Shown: piece after piece, positions 39,143-48,662 of the stretch | Layout of the letters: every line of letters begins with the position of its first letter | How positions within the stretch are numbered: the first letter of the stretch is position 1 | DNA from: Dactylosporangium vinaceum | GTDB taxonomy: Bacteria > Actinomycetota > Actinomycetes > Mycobacteriales > Micromonosporaceae | Assembly (NCBI RefSeq): GCF_019904175.1 | Contig: NZ_CP061913.1 | Location: 6,076,001-6,140,000, forward strand | DNA: 64,000 nucleotides | Direction: 5' to 3' | Notes under the pieces: generated by a model | The model's input: the letters and a program-made list of their open reading frames with translations, nothing else | Database searches by the model: none | What the model was told of the DNA's origin: nothing | Translations under genes and position numbers: made by a program

Positions 39143-42070
39143 GTGCGTTACCGGCTGCTCGGTCCGCTGGAGGTCGACGTCGCCGGCCGGCGGCTGGAGA
39201 TCTCGGCGACCCGCGACCGGGTCCTGCTGGTGATGCTGCTCCTGCAGCCCAACCGGGTCGTCACCCTGCCCCGGCTCGTCGACGCCGTCTGGGGCGACGC
39301 CGCCCCCGCCACCGCCCGGGCCCAGCTGCACACCTGCGTGTCGCGGCTGCGCCGGCAGCTGCCCGGCGCGATCCAGACCGACACCGCCGGCTACCGGGCC
39401 GCCGTCGAACCCGACGAGCTCGACACCCTCGTCTTCGCCCAGCTCGTCGCCGACGGGCGGGCCGCGATGGCGGCCGGGGAGCTGCACACCGCCCGCAAGC
39501 ACCTCCGCGACGCCCTCGACCTGTGGCGCGGCCCCGCGCTCGCCGGGGTCGACAGCCCCTCCGTGCAGGCCGCCGCGGTCGCCCTCGAAGAGCGCCACAA
39601 CAGCGCCCTGGAGGACTGCATCGACGTGGAGCTGCAGCTGGGCCTGCAGGCCGAGCTCATCAGCCAGCTCACCGGCCTGGCCGAGCAGCACCCGCTGCGC
39701 GAACGCCTCCACGGCCAGCTCATGACCGCCCTGGCCCGGGTCGGGCGGACCGCCGACGCGATCGCCGTCTACCTGCGCCTCACCGAGACCCTCGACGAGC
39801 AGCTCGGCCTCGCCCCGAGCGCCGCCCTGCAGGAGCTGTACCGCAATCTGCTGCAGCCGCCTGCGGTGCTGGGCTCGGCCGCCCCCGCCCCCGCACCGCG
39901 GGCCCTGCCGATCCCGACCCCGTGGACACTGCCCCGCGACGTCGCCGACTTCGCCGGCCGCGAGGAGCTCGTCACCCGCCTCGTCAGGGCCGCCCAGCCC
40001 GGCCGCGACGGCGTGCCCGTCGTGCTCACCGTCGACGGGATGGCCGGCGTCGGCAAGACGAGCCTCGCCGTCCACGTCGCCCACCTCGTCGCCGACCGGT
40101 ACCCCGACGGGCGGCTCTTCGTCGACCTGCGCGCCCACGGCGAACGCCCGCCCCTGGCCCCCCACGACGCCGTCGGTCTGCTCCTGCGCCACCTGGGCGT
40201 CGACCCGGAGCGCATCCCGGCCGACCCCGACGAGCGCGTCGCCCGCTGGCGCAGCGAGCTCGCCGCCCGCCGCCTGCTCGTCGTGCTCGACAACGCCGCC
40301 GACCCGGCCCAGGTCACCCCGCTGCTGCCGGGCGCGTCGGCCAGCCTCGTGCTCATCACCAGCCGCCGCCGTCTCGGCGGCCTCGACGGCGCCCACAGCA
40401 TCTCCCTCGACGTCCTCGACGACGGCGACGCCGTCCGGTTCGTCACCACCGTCGTCGGCGCCCGCGCCGAGGCCGACCCGCGGGCCGTCGCCGACGTCGT
40501 GCGGCTCTGCGGCGGCCTGCCCCTGGCGCTGCGCCTGTCCGCGGCCCGCCTCGCCCACCGGCCCGGCTGGAGCGTCGCCGACCTCGCCGACCGGCTCCGC
40601 CAGGCCAACCCCGCCCCGATCGACCTCACCGTCGACGGCCGGTCCCCGCACGCCGCGTTCGAACTGTCCTACCGCGCCCTGGACGAGCCCGCCCGGCGGC
40701 TGTTCCGGCTGACCGGGCTGCACCCGTCCGGGGAGTTCGCGGTCCGGGTCGCCGCCGCCCTGGCCGACCTGCCGATCCGCGACGCCGACGAGCTCCTCGG
40801 CCGGCTCGTCGACGCGCACCTGCTCATCGAGCCCGTCGCCGGCCGGTTCCGGCTGCACGACCTGCTGCGCGAATACGCCGCGCAGCTCGCCACGGCCGAC
40901 CCCGAGGCCGACGCCGCGACCACCCGGATGCTCGACTTCTACCTGCAGGCCGCGGCGGCCGCGACCCGCCCGTGGGAGAACGGCCGGCACCGCGGCGCCA
41001 TCGACGCCGGCGAGGACCTGCCGTGGGTGCCGCGGTTCACGGACCTGGCCGGCACCCGGCGCTGGCTCGACGCCGAGATCGGCAACGTCATCGCCGTCAC
41101 CGCCCTCGCCGACCGCCTCGGCCGGCACCGGCACACGTGCCTGCTGCCGCGGGCGGTGTGGGGGTACCTCTTCCGCAACTCCATGAACGACATCTCCACC
41201 GACCTGCACCGCCGCGCCCTGACCGCCGCCGAGGCCCTCGCCGACGACGACCTCATCGCGATGACCCACAACTACCTGGCCTCCGCCTACGCGCGGGCCG
41301 GCAACCAGGACGACGCCGCCCGCCACCTGCACGCCATCACCGAGCACCCCGTCTGGGGCGCCCGCGCCCGCTCCAACCTGGCCGCCGTCTACCTCTACGC
41401 CGGCCGCCTCACCGAGGCCCTCGACCTGCTCGAACAGTCGCTGCAGGCGATCTACCCGGCCGAGGTCATGGTCTACGGCGGCCAGTGGCCATGCCTCACC
41501 ACGATCCTGCGCCTGCTCGGCCGCACCGACGAGGCCGTCGCCTCGGCCCGCCACGCCCTGGCCGTCGGCCGCTCCAACGGCACCCAGCTCGCCATCAACG
41601 GCGCCATCGAACTGGCCGTCATCCGCGAGTCCCAGGGCCGCCACCGCCAGGCCGAGCTGCTGCTGCGCTGGATCGTCGGGCAGACCGCTCCCGAGGCCGG
41701 CATGGCCCTGATCTGCGAGACCCGCAGCTACCTGGGCGTCACCCTGGTCGCCATGGGCCGCACCGGCGAGGGCCTGGCCCTGCTCGAACTCGCCGCCCGC
41801 GACTCCGAACACCTCGACCCCCACATCGCCTGCCTGGCCGCCAGCAACTACGGCGCCGGCCTGCGCACCGTCGGCCGCCGCGACGAGGCGAAGGCCGAAT
41901 ACGCCCGCGCCCTGGAACGCGCCATGCGCGCCGGCTACCGCTACGAACAGGCCCGCGCCTACCACGGCCTGGGCCTGTGCACCGACGACCCGCGCCTGTC
42001 GCGCCAGCGCCTGCAGACCGCCGCCGACCTGTACAAGGCGATGGGCGTCACGGAACGCGTCCTCGATTAG
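39143..42070 (+). CDS. SARP/BTAD-type regulator with NB-ARC ATPase and TPR domains
   Basis: The 975-residue regulator has an OmpR-type winged helix (RYRLLGPLEVDVAGRRLEIS..., residues 1-90), a bacterial transcriptional activation domain (about 95-240), an NB-ARC ATPase (P-loop GMAGVGKTS at 299-307, LLVVLDNAAD as Walker B) and TPR repeats (about 640-960). This is the AfsR/SARP architecture, which activates pathway genes after nucleotide-driven oligomerisation. GTG 39143 is fixed by the start of the winged helix and the -10 box seven bases before it. No biosynthetic cluster adjoins; possible targets are its own gene and the thymidine kinase and STAND genes downstream. Confidence 0.9.
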   Translation: MRYRLLGPLEVDVAGRRLEISATRDRVLLVMLLLQPNRVVTLPRLVDAVWGDAAPATARAQLHTCVSRLRRQLPGAIQTDTAGYRAAVEPDELDTLVFAQLVADGRAAMAAGELHTARKHLRDALDLWRGPALAGVDSPSVQAAAVALEERHNSALEDCIDVELQLGLQAELISQLTGLAEQHPLRERLHGQLMTALARVGRTADAIAVYLRLTETLDEQLGLAPSAALQELYRNLLQPPAVLGSAAPAPAPRALPIPTPWTLPRDVADFAGREELVTRLVRAAQPGRDGVPVVLTVDGMAGVGKTSLAVHVAHLVADRYPDGRLFVDLRAHGERPPLAPHDAVGLLLRHLGVDPERIPADPDERVARWRSELAARRLLVVLDNAADPAQVTPLLPGASASLVLITSRRRLGGLDGAHSISLDVLDDGDAVRFVTTVVGARAEADPRAVADVVRLCGGLPLALRLSAARLAHRPGWSVADLADRLRQANPAPIDLTVDGRSPHAAFELSYRALDEPARRLFRLTGLHPSGEFAVRVAAALADLPIRDADELLGRLVDAHLLIEPVAGRFRLHDLLREYAAQLATADPEADAATTRMLDFYLQAAAAATRPWENGRHRGAIDAGEDLPWVPRFTDLAGTRRWLDAEIGNVIAVTALADRLGRHRHTCLLPRAVWGYLFRNSMNDISTDLHRRALTAAEALADDDLIAMTHNYLASAYARAGNQDDAARHLHAITEHPVWGARARSNLAAVYLYAGRLTEALDLLEQSLQAIYPAEVMVYGGQWPCLTTILRLLGRTDEAVASARHALAVGRSNGTQLAINGAIELAVIRESQGRHRQAELLLRWIVGQTAPEAGMALICETRSYLGVTLVAMGRTGEGLALLELAARDSEHLDPHIACLAASNYGAGLRTVGRRDEAKAEYARALERAMRAGYRYEQARAYHGLGLCTDDPRLSRQRLQTAADLYKAMGVTERVLD

Positions 42071-42094
42071 CGCCTTGGATTAGGCTGCGTCGTC

Positions 42095-42808
42095 GTGACG
42101 GGAACCGACGATGACGACCCACTGGCCTGCGTGGCCGCCGGCGACAGCCGCCTGCGGCGGGGCGGGCGGTTGAAGTTCTTCTACGGGCCGATGGACTGCG
42201 GCAAGTCCACCCTCGCGCTGCAGATGGACTACAACCACGCCCGGCAGGGCCGCCACGGGCTGGTGCTGACGACGATCGACCGGGCCGGGCCGGGGCGGCT
42301 GTCGACGCGGATCGGGCTCGGCAAGGAGGCCGTCGACGTGGCCGGGCTGGACCTGCGGGCGCTCGTGCGGGAGCGGTGGGCGCGCGGGCTGCGGGTCGAC
42401 TACCTCATCTGCGACGAGGCCAGCTTCTACACCGTCGAGCAGATCGAGCAGCTGGCCGACCTCGTCGACACGTCGGACGTCGACGTGTACGCGTTCGGGC
42501 TGGCCACCGATTTCCGGACCGCCCTGTTCCCGGCCGCGCAGCGGCTGTTCGAGCTCGCCGACGAGGTCACCAAGGTGCAGGTCGAGGTCCTGTGCTGGTG
42601 CGGGCGGGCCGGGCTGCTCAACGCCCGGGTCGTCGACGGGGTCATCGCCCGCGAAGGCGACCAGGTCGTGATCGGCGACACCACCGCCGACGGGGCCGAG
42701 GAGCCGCAGCCGGCCGACGTGCACTACCAGGTGCTGTGCCGGCGGCACCACCGCACCGGCGACCTGGGCCCGGCCGCCCGCGCGGAGGGCCAGCTGCGCC
42801 TGGTCTGA
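42095..42808 (+). CDS. tdk: Thymidine kinase (type II)
   Basis: The 237-residue enzyme phosphorylates thymidine to dTMP in pyrimidine salvage. It shows the P-loop GPMDCGKST (31-39), the DEASFYTVEQIEQL Walker B region, the GLATDFRTALFPAA lasso segment, and zinc ligands in LCWCGRAG and VLCRRHH, the normal actinobacterial form. About 25 acidic residues precede the kinase fold; GTG 42095 has TAGGCT eight bases upstream, and a GTG at residue 13 is an alternative. Confidence 0.93.
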   Translation: MTGTDDDDPLACVAAGDSRLRRGGRLKFFYGPMDCGKSTLALQMDYNHARQGRHGLVLTTIDRAGPGRLSTRIGLGKEAVDVAGLDLRALVRERWARGLRVDYLICDEASFYTVEQIEQLADLVDTSDVDVYAFGLATDFRTALFPAAQRLFELADEVTKVQVEVLCWCGRAGLLNARVVDGVIAREGDQVVIGDTTADGAEEPQPADVHYQVLCRRHHRTGDLGPAARAEGQLRLV

Positions 42809-42863
42809 CGTCACCGGGCGGTGCGGGCCGGGCATCGGCGGCGGTCGCCGTAAGGTACTCGGT

Positions 42864-45815
42864 GTGGGTGGGCAGGACGCGGTCCGGGGGTTCGAGTACC
42901 AGTTCCTGCGCACGCTCGAATACGCCTTCGCGGCGCTCGACGGCGAACCGGCCGGCGCGACGGGTGTCTACGTCGAGAGTCCGCCGGCGCCGGCCGGGGG
43001 TGCGGTCGATGCCGAGGCCGTCGACTTCGCCGTCTACCGTGACACGCAGTGCCTGCTGGCCGCGCAGGTCAAGAGCACGCCCCTGTCGGCTCCGGCGGCG
43101 CTGGCGATCCTGCTGCGGCTCATCACCGGCGACGCCGGGCGATATGTGCTGCTGACCAACCGGGCCGGCCTCGGGGAGCTCGACGGGCTCGCCGAGACCC
43201 TGGCCGGCCCGCCGGGTGACGAGGACGCCTTCCGGGCTGCGGTCACGCACTTCGCCCGCCGGTCCCGGGGCGTCCGGGAGCAGCTCGACGGGCTCGACGA
43301 CGACACCTGGGCGCGTCTGCGGCGGTGTGGTGTCGGGGTGGACACTCGCAGTACCCCCGACATCAGGCGGGCTTTGAGGGAGACGACCCGCCGCCTTCGA
43401 CGCCGCGTTGCGGCCACCCCTGGGTGGGACGCCGCGGGGCTCGTCCTGGGCCACCTGCTGTGGGACGTGCTGTCGACGGCGGCCGCGCCCGGTCAGCCGC
43501 TGATCGCCCTCGACACCATCCGGGACGCGCTCGCCGTCGACAACGCCACCCTGGCCGCCGCGGTCGCCGGGCGGGGCTGGACGGTGACGGTGAACGTGCC
43601 GCCGCGGCGGACCGACGTGGCCCGGCCGGAGCTGGTCGAGGCGATCGCCGCTGTGCTGCCGGTGCCGAATCCGGCGCCGCAGGTGCCGGTGTGCGTGCTG
43701 CACGGGCTGTCCGGCGTCGGGAAGACGAGCCTGGCCGCGGCGTGGGCCGATGACCGCGGCGACGACTATCGGGTGGTGTTCTGGGTCGACGCCTCGTCGG
43801 CCGGGTCGATGGAGTCCTCGTTCCTGGCCGTCGATGCCTGGCTTGCCGCGAACGCCGCACCGGCGCCCGCGGAGGCGGAGGTGCGCGACCGGGTGCTGAC
43901 CGGGCTGAGCCGGTTGCGGGAACCGTGGCTTTTGGTCTTCGACAACGCGGCCGATGCCCGGGCCGTCAAGGCGTGGCTGCCGCGGACCGGCACGGGTCAC
44001 GCCCTGGTGACGACGACCGATCCGTCGTCGTGGCACGGCGCCTACATGACGGCGCTTGCGGTCCCGGTGATGACCGGCGGGCAGGCCCATGATCTCCTCG
44101 GGCGCCGGCTTGGGACCGGCGACCCGCGGATCGGCGCTCTGGCCGAGCGGCTGGGGCGGTGGCCGCTCGCGCTGGAGCTGGCGTCGGCGTATCTGCTGGA
44201 CACACACGCTGGTGACCTTGACGCAGCCGGCTACGAGCACCTGGTGCTGCGGGCCCTCGACGACCCCGACTCGGTCCCCCCGGGCTATCCGCGGACCCTC
44301 GTCGGCGCCGTGCTGCTGGCCGTGCGGCGCATGGAGCAGCGCGCCGGCGCACATCGGGCGGCGAAGGTCGCGCGGCTGACCCTGCGGTTCGCCGCGCTCC
44401 TGCGGCCCCGGCAGATCCCGCTGCACCTGCTGATGGCCTGCGTGTTCGGCGACATCGAGGCGGACCTCCGTGGTGAGCAGCCGGCGCCGGCGGTCTACCG
44501 GCACCCGGACCCACCGATCGGCGAGATCCTTCGCGAGCTGCGCCGCGGCTCACTGATCGCCGTCGACGAGCCGGTCTTCGGCGCGGGCCGGACGCCGACG
44601 GCACTCGACTTCTCGATCTCCATGAACGAGGTCGTCCAAGACGTGATCCGATGGGACGTCACCCGGGAGGGAGGCATCGAGACCGCTGTCACCCAGGCCG
44701 GATACTTCGCGCAGGTGTGGCTGCGCGAACTGCTCGACGCCGACCGGGACGACCTGGCCCTGCTGCTTGCCGGTCACTGTTGCCGACTCGCCGACACCGC
44801 GATCGAGCACGGCATCGCCAACCTCGCGACAGCGCTGCTGTGGGGGAACACGGCCGCCGCACTCACGCGGGTCGAGGGCTTCCACCTTGCGGCCACCTAT
44901 CTTCGGGCCGAGCTCGCGTTCCTCGACACCCAGCAGCCCGCCGATCCGGCCCTCGAGCTGGATACGTGTGTCCAGCTCGCCGCCGTGCTGGCCCGCGCCG
45001 CCGACCGGCCGGCCGACGCCGCCGACCCGGTGTGCGACCTGATCGAGCGGGCCCTCACCCGGTACGAGGACGTCACCGCCCGCGACCCGGTCCGATCGGC
45101 CGGCGCCGCCTTCACCGCGTCCGTCGTCGTGCGCGGGCTGGCGCACGACCTGCCGCAGCACCCGCGGCTCCAGCACATGGCCGCGCGGCTCGGGCAGCTG
45201 CTGCGCGCCGCGCCCCGGCCGGTCGGTGCCCAGGCCAGGGCGGTCGAGGTCGACCGGGTGAACGAGCTGCTACGCGACGGCGCTGACGGGGCGGCGCTGC
45301 TGCGGATCGACGAACTGCTCGCCACGGCCGGGTACGGCTTCTATCGCGCGACCCTGATGCGGCTGCGGGCCGAAGCCCAGGTCCAGCTGCGCGACTGGAC
45401 CGGCGCGTCGGACAGCGTGCGGGCGGTCCGCGAGTCCGTCGAGTCCGGGGCAGCCCACTACGTGGAGGTCGACGGGCTTGTCACGAACCTCGCCCATGCA
45501 TACTTCATGCAGGTCCCGGGCCCGCGGGAGGCGACCCGGCTGCTGTCGGAGGTCGTGTCGGTGGCCGACGTGTACGAGTCGCTCGGCAACACCTTCCGGC
45601 CGGGCGACCGCGACCGGGTCGAGCTCTGCCGGGCTTACCTGGCCGCCGAAGGGCTGGACATCGACTCCGCGGTCCGGCATCTTGCCGCCGTGGACCGGCG
45701 GGAGCTGTCGATGGTCGAAGCGGCGCGGCCGGCGGGCGCGCCGGCCGTCCATTGGCTGATGACGCGCTGGGCCGCCACGCTGCCACCCGAGTGGCGAGGC
45801 GGCGGCGATGACTAA
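42864..45815 (+). CDS. STAND (NB-ARC) ATPase with N-terminal PD-(D/E)XK-like nuclease domain and helical repeats
   Basis: The 983-residue protein starts GGQDAVRGFEYQFLRTLEYA, followed by E38, D54 (VDFAV) and Q68-x-K70 (LLAAQVKS). This order (GxxYQ helix, E, D, QxK) is seen in DUF4297/Cap4-type PD-(D/E)XK nuclease effectors. An NB-ARC ATPase follows with P-loop GLSGVGKTS (about 281-289), Walker B LLVFDNAAD (about 356-364) and TTTDPSSW. The remaining 500 residues are helical, TPR-like repeats suited to sensing. This effector-switch-sensor order is that of Avs-type anti-phage STAND proteins. GTG 42864 has TAAGGT seven bases upstream. It overlaps the next gene by eight bases. Binding partner and trigger are unknown. 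Confidence 0.75.
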   Translation: MGGQDAVRGFEYQFLRTLEYAFAALDGEPAGATGVYVESPPAPAGGAVDAEAVDFAVYRDTQCLLAAQVKSTPLSAPAALAILLRLITGDAGRYVLLTNRAGLGELDGLAETLAGPPGDEDAFRAAVTHFARRSRGVREQLDGLDDDTWARLRRCGVGVDTRSTPDIRRALRETTRRLRRRVAATPGWDAAGLVLGHLLWDVLSTAAAPGQPLIALDTIRDALAVDNATLAAAVAGRGWTVTVNVPPRRTDVARPELVEAIAAVLPVPNPAPQVPVCVLHGLSGVGKTSLAAAWADDRGDDYRVVFWVDASSAGSMESSFLAVDAWLAANAAPAPAEAEVRDRVLTGLSRLREPWLLVFDNAADARAVKAWLPRTGTGHALVTTTDPSSWHGAYMTALAVPVMTGGQAHDLLGRRLGTGDPRIGALAERLGRWPLALELASAYLLDTHAGDLDAAGYEHLVLRALDDPDSVPPGYPRTLVGAVLLAVRRMEQRAGAHRAAKVARLTLRFAALLRPRQIPLHLLMACVFGDIEADLRGEQPAPAVYRHPDPPIGEILRELRRGSLIAVDEPVFGAGRTPTALDFSISMNEVVQDVIRWDVTREGGIETAVTQAGYFAQVWLRELLDADRDDLALLLAGHCCRLADTAIEHGIANLATALLWGNTAAALTRVEGFHLAATYLRAELAFLDTQQPADPALELDTCVQLAAVLARAADRPADAADPVCDLIERALTRYEDVTARDPVRSAGAAFTASVVVRGLAHDLPQHPRLQHMAARLGQLLRAAPRPVGAQARAVEVDRVNELLRDGADGAALLRIDELLATAGYGFYRATLMRLRAEAQVQLRDWTGASDSVRAVRESVESGAAHYVEVDGLVTNLAHAYFMQVPGPREATRLLSEVVSVADVYESLGNTFRPGDRDRVELCRAYLAAEGLDIDSAVRHLAAVDRRELSMVEAARPAGAPAVHWLMTRWAATLPPEWRGGGDD

Positions 45816-46509
45816 GCGGCACAAGCCGCCGAACCGGCGGCCGGTGCCTCCGCGGCAGGCGTCCGAGCCCAGGCCCCACCCGATGCCGGCGATCTCCGAA
45901 GCGCAGCGGTCGATGTGGCTGTCCGAGCGGATGCCGCCCGAGGCCAGGCCGTTCTATCTCGCGTTCGGCGCCTACCGGGCCGTCGTGGCCGGTCAGGAGT
46001 TCCGATCGTCGTCGACGGCCTGCTACGAGCTGGGGCGGGCACTGGCGCTGCTGGGGTACGAGACGGCCACGGTTCGGGCCGGCGTGCGCATCCTCGGCGG
46101 TGACAACCTGCGCCCGATCGTGGCACTCGACGACAGCGCTGACCATATGATCCTGCGCGTCCACGCGTTGAGCCGGTTCGCCGACCCGGCGGTCTTCGTG
46201 CACCCGGCGGTCCGGCGCCGCGTCCGGCTGCCCGCGGACGACACGCTCGGGCCGGTCTTCCCGGCGGAGCCCGCCGCGAAGGGGCGCGTCCTGCACAGCG
46301 TCGTCCGGCCACCGCACGTCCTGCAGTACGACATCGGCCCCGGCGCCGCAGTCCCGGGCCCGGCCCTCCCGGCGGCCGAGCGCGCGCAGGCGGAACGCAA
46401 TGCGCTGCTCACCGCCACCGGGACGCTGACGCAGGCCCTCGCGCTGTGGCACACCAACCCCGGGCGTGTCGAGTTCAGTCCGGTGCTGCGGGACTATCTC
46501 CAGGGGTGA
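45808..46509 (+). CDS. Transglutaminase-like (putative cysteine protease) partner of the STAND protein
   Basis: The 233-residue protein is co-translated with the STAND gene (ATG 45808 precedes its TAA by five bases). Residues 1-28 are basic and Pro-rich. The central part reads SSSTACYELGRALALLGYET (C72), then ADHMILRVHA (H113) and FADPAVF (D126). The Cys-His-Asp order, the helix after the Cys and the 13-residue His-to-Asp gap ending in a DP pair resemble the transglutaminase/NAT-like cysteine-enzyme core. I know no family by name, so this is a motif-level inference. It could be a second effector or an activator. Its end overlaps the convergent EEP gene by 35 bases. Confidence 0.5.
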   Translation: MTKRHKPPNRRPVPPRQASEPRPHPMPAISEAQRSMWLSERMPPEARPFYLAFGAYRAVVAGQEFRSSSTACYELGRALALLGYETATVRAGVRILGGDNLRPIVALDDSADHMILRVHALSRFADPAVFVHPAVRRRVRLPADDTLGPVFPAEPAAKGRVLHSVVRPPHVLQYDIGPGAAVPGPALPAAERAQAERNALLTATGTLTQALALWHTNPGRVEFSPVLRDYLQG

Positions 46510-47458
46510 TCGGTCCCGCCGGGGGCAGGACGAGCTCGGCGACGACGACGTTGTGGTCGCTCTCGCCCGGGTGGCGGGTGGCGAACTCGCGCACGCCGAT
46601 GCGGCGGTCGGCCAGGACGTGGTCGAGGGTGACCGGCGGGGTCCAGAACGGGAGGGTCTCGGTGCGGCACGGCCAGGTCGGGACGAGGCCGCGGCCGCGT
46701 TCGGCGGCGGCGTCGCGGTAGCCGGCGCGCAGCAGCTCGCGGAGGACCCGGTGGTCGAGGGTGGCGTTGAAGTCGCCGAGCAGGATGCGGGGCGGGCCGT
46801 GCGGGTCGGGGACGGCCTGGGCGCGGATGTTCTGGTGCCAGGCGGCGACGTGGCCCGGGCGGGGCGGGTACGGGTGGGCGGACTCGACCAGGATCTCCCC
46901 GGCGCCGGGGACGAGCACGGTGGCGCCTGTCTGCTTGAGCGGGATCGGGGTGTGGGTGCGGATCACCGGGCCGGTGATCGGGTGGCGGCTGAACAGTCCG
47001 GACCCGCCGCCGCCCGGGGCGGTCGCGAGCACCCGATAGGGCAGCAGCGCGTCGATGCCGGCCGCGTCGAGCGCCGCCAGGCCCTCGTCGGTCAGCTCCT
47101 GCACGGCGAGGACGTCGACGTCGTCGACCTTCAGCTGGTCGACGAACGCCTGGGTGGCGCCGCGGCCGTAGAGCAGGTTCGCGCACATCACCCGCAGCCG
47201 CACCCCGTCGCCCGGGGCCGGCCGCGGGATCAGGCGCGGCACCACCACGCCGCCGAGGACGAGCCCGCAGCCGAGCAGCACCAGCCCGGGGCCGGGGGCG
47301 GTGAACGCGGCGGCCGCGCCGGCCAGCACGGACAGGAGCGCCGCGTACGGCGTGTAGGTGACGAACTGCACCAGCGGCGTGCCCCGCTCCAGGCCCAGCA
47401 CCCGGATCACGGTGAACACCGCCACCGGCGCGGCCAGGGTCCAGGCAACCACCGTCAT
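46475..47458 (-). CDS. Membrane-bound endonuclease/exonuclease/phosphatase family protein
   Basis: The 327-residue protein has three N-terminal TM helices (residues about 4-75), then an EEP catalytic domain: VMCANLLYG, VQELTD with the catalytic Glu, HPITG, GDFNATLDH and the final SDHNVVV. The domain faces outside by the positive-inside rule. Such proteins act as phosphodiesterases or phosphatases on lipids, sugars or extracellular nucleic acids. Its ATG overlaps the stop of the upstream AlkZ-like gene (47455-47458), giving translational coupling. Confidence 0.88.
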   Translation of the reverse strand: MTVVAWTLAAPVAVFTVIRVLGLERGTPLVQFVTYTPYAALLSVLAGAAAAFTAPGPGLVLLGCGLVLGGVVVPRLIPRPAPGDGVRLRVMCANLLYGRGATQAFVDQLKVDDVDVLAVQELTDEGLAALDAAGIDALLPYRVLATAPGGGGSGLFSRHPITGPVIRTHTPIPLKQTGATVLVPGAGEILVESAHPYPPRPGHVAAWHQNIRAQAVPDPHGPPRILLGDFNATLDHRVLRELLRAGYRDAAAERGRGLVPTWPCRTETLPFWTPPVTLDHVLADRRIGVREFATRHPGESDHNVVVAELVLPPAGPITPGDSPAAPD

Positions 47459-48639
47459 GCCACGACCGTACCGGCCCGGTCCGACAGTGCCCGCTCCAGC
47501 GGGGCCCGGAACCTCGGTGTCACCCGGACACCGTCCAGCCACTGCGTGAGCTCGTCCGCCGCCCGGGCGACCGCGCGGGCGACGCTCGGCGCCACCGGCT
47601 CCAGGAACTCGGTGACGACCCGGCCGGCCGGTCCCTGCGCCCACCCGCCGACGATGCGCCCGTGCGCCCAGATCGTCGGGCCGGCGTTGCCGGTGCGGTC
47701 GAACAGGGACTTCGTGTGCTGCCCGAGGTACCAATGCCGGCTCTGAAAACCCATGACCGTCGGGTCGAGGCTCGGCAGGAGCGCCACCCACGGCCCGGGG
47801 TCGTCGACCGGTCCGGTGTCGTCGGGCAGCACCCAGCCCGTGTCGCCGCCGTCGAGGGTCACCTCGACCGCCTCGAGTGCGCGCAGCGCCGCGCGCGTAT
47901 GGGTGAGCGTCCACCCTGTCCACCAGCGCAGGTCGGCGGTGGTGCCGGGGCCGAACCGCGACAGCCACGCCCGCGCCAGCTCGGTGCGCGCCACCGCCGG
48001 GTCGAGGTCCTCCAGCGGCTCGGACCGCCAGTCGTCGAGGCACGACCAGGCGTACTGGCTGCTGACCCACGTGCCGAGGGGGCGCCCGCGCACGATGCGC
48101 CCGTCCGCGGCCAGCAGGAACAGCACCCGGCTCGTCACGTACTGGCTGCCCTGCGGGAACACCATCAGCGTGCGCAGCCGGGGCTCGTCCGCGGCGAGCT
48201 GGGCGGCGGTCGCCGAACCGCGCCGGCGCAGCGCCGCGTACACCGACTCCGACACGTCCTGCAGCCAGGCCGCGTCGCCGGCGCCGGTCTCGGTCAGGTG
48301 CCTGACGAGCAGGCGGCGCTGCTCGGCCGCGACCGCGCGGGCGGCGCCGGCCTGCACGACCGCGGCGAACCCGGACGGCACGACGAACATCGTGCGGCGC
48401 ATCCCGAGCATCCGCGTCAGGGTCCGCCGCTCGTACAGCGCCGACTCGACGGCCGCGATCGACGGGCGGTGCAGCCGGGCCGCGACCGACAGGTGCACGG
48501 TGGCCGGGTCGGTGGCGTGGAGCGCGACGAGCTCCGCGGCGACCTCCTCGGCGGTCTTGCGCGGGTGTACCGCCCCGGCGAGGCCCTGCCGCAGCGCCAG
48601 CCGGGCCCGCCGCTGCGCGGTGTCGACGTGCGCGCTCAC
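47455..48639 (-). CDS. Winged-helix protein of the AlkZ-like DNA glycosylase family
   Basis: The 394-residue protein belongs to the HTH_42 (YcaQ/AlkZ) family: ALHATDPATVHLSVAARL near the N-terminus, MLGMRRTMFVVP, and LLPSLDPTVMGFQSRHWYLG with DRTGNAGPTIWAHGRIVGGW near the end. Characterised members (AlkZ, YcaQ) remove alkylated bases or unhook interstrand crosslinks. I could not place the catalytic QxQ/QxD motif with certainty, so a non-catalytic relative is possible. The GTG start at 48639 has TACTTT six bases upstream, overlapping the -10 of the divergent AidB-like gene. Confidence 0.8.
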   Translation of the reverse strand: MSAHVDTAQRRARLALRQGLAGAVHPRKTAEEVAAELVALHATDPATVHLSVAARLHRPSIAAVESALYERRTLTRMLGMRRTMFVVPSGFAAVVQAGAARAVAAEQRRLLVRHLTETGAGDAAWLQDVSESVYAALRRRGSATAAQLAADEPRLRTLMVFPQGSQYVTSRVLFLLAADGRIVRGRPLGTWVSSQYAWSCLDDWRSEPLEDLDPAVARTELARAWLSRFGPGTTADLRWWTGWTLTHTRAALRALEAVEVTLDGGDTGWVLPDDTGPVDDPGPWVALLPSLDPTVMGFQSRHWYLGQHTKSLFDRTGNAGPTIWAHGRIVGGWAQGPAGRVVTEFLEPVAPSVARAVARAADELTQWLDGVRVTPRFRAPLERALSDRAGTVVA

Positions 48640-48662
48640 CGCACCAAAGTAGCCTTGCCCGC
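48640..48662. promoter_or_regulatory. Divergent leaderless promoter with shared -10 bases
   Basis: Plus-strand AAAGTAGCCT (48646-48655) contains TAGCCT for the AidB-like gene (seven bases before ATG 48663). On the other strand it holds TACTTT for the AlkZ-like gene (six bases before its GTG). The two boxes share the central TA. Confidence 0.6.
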
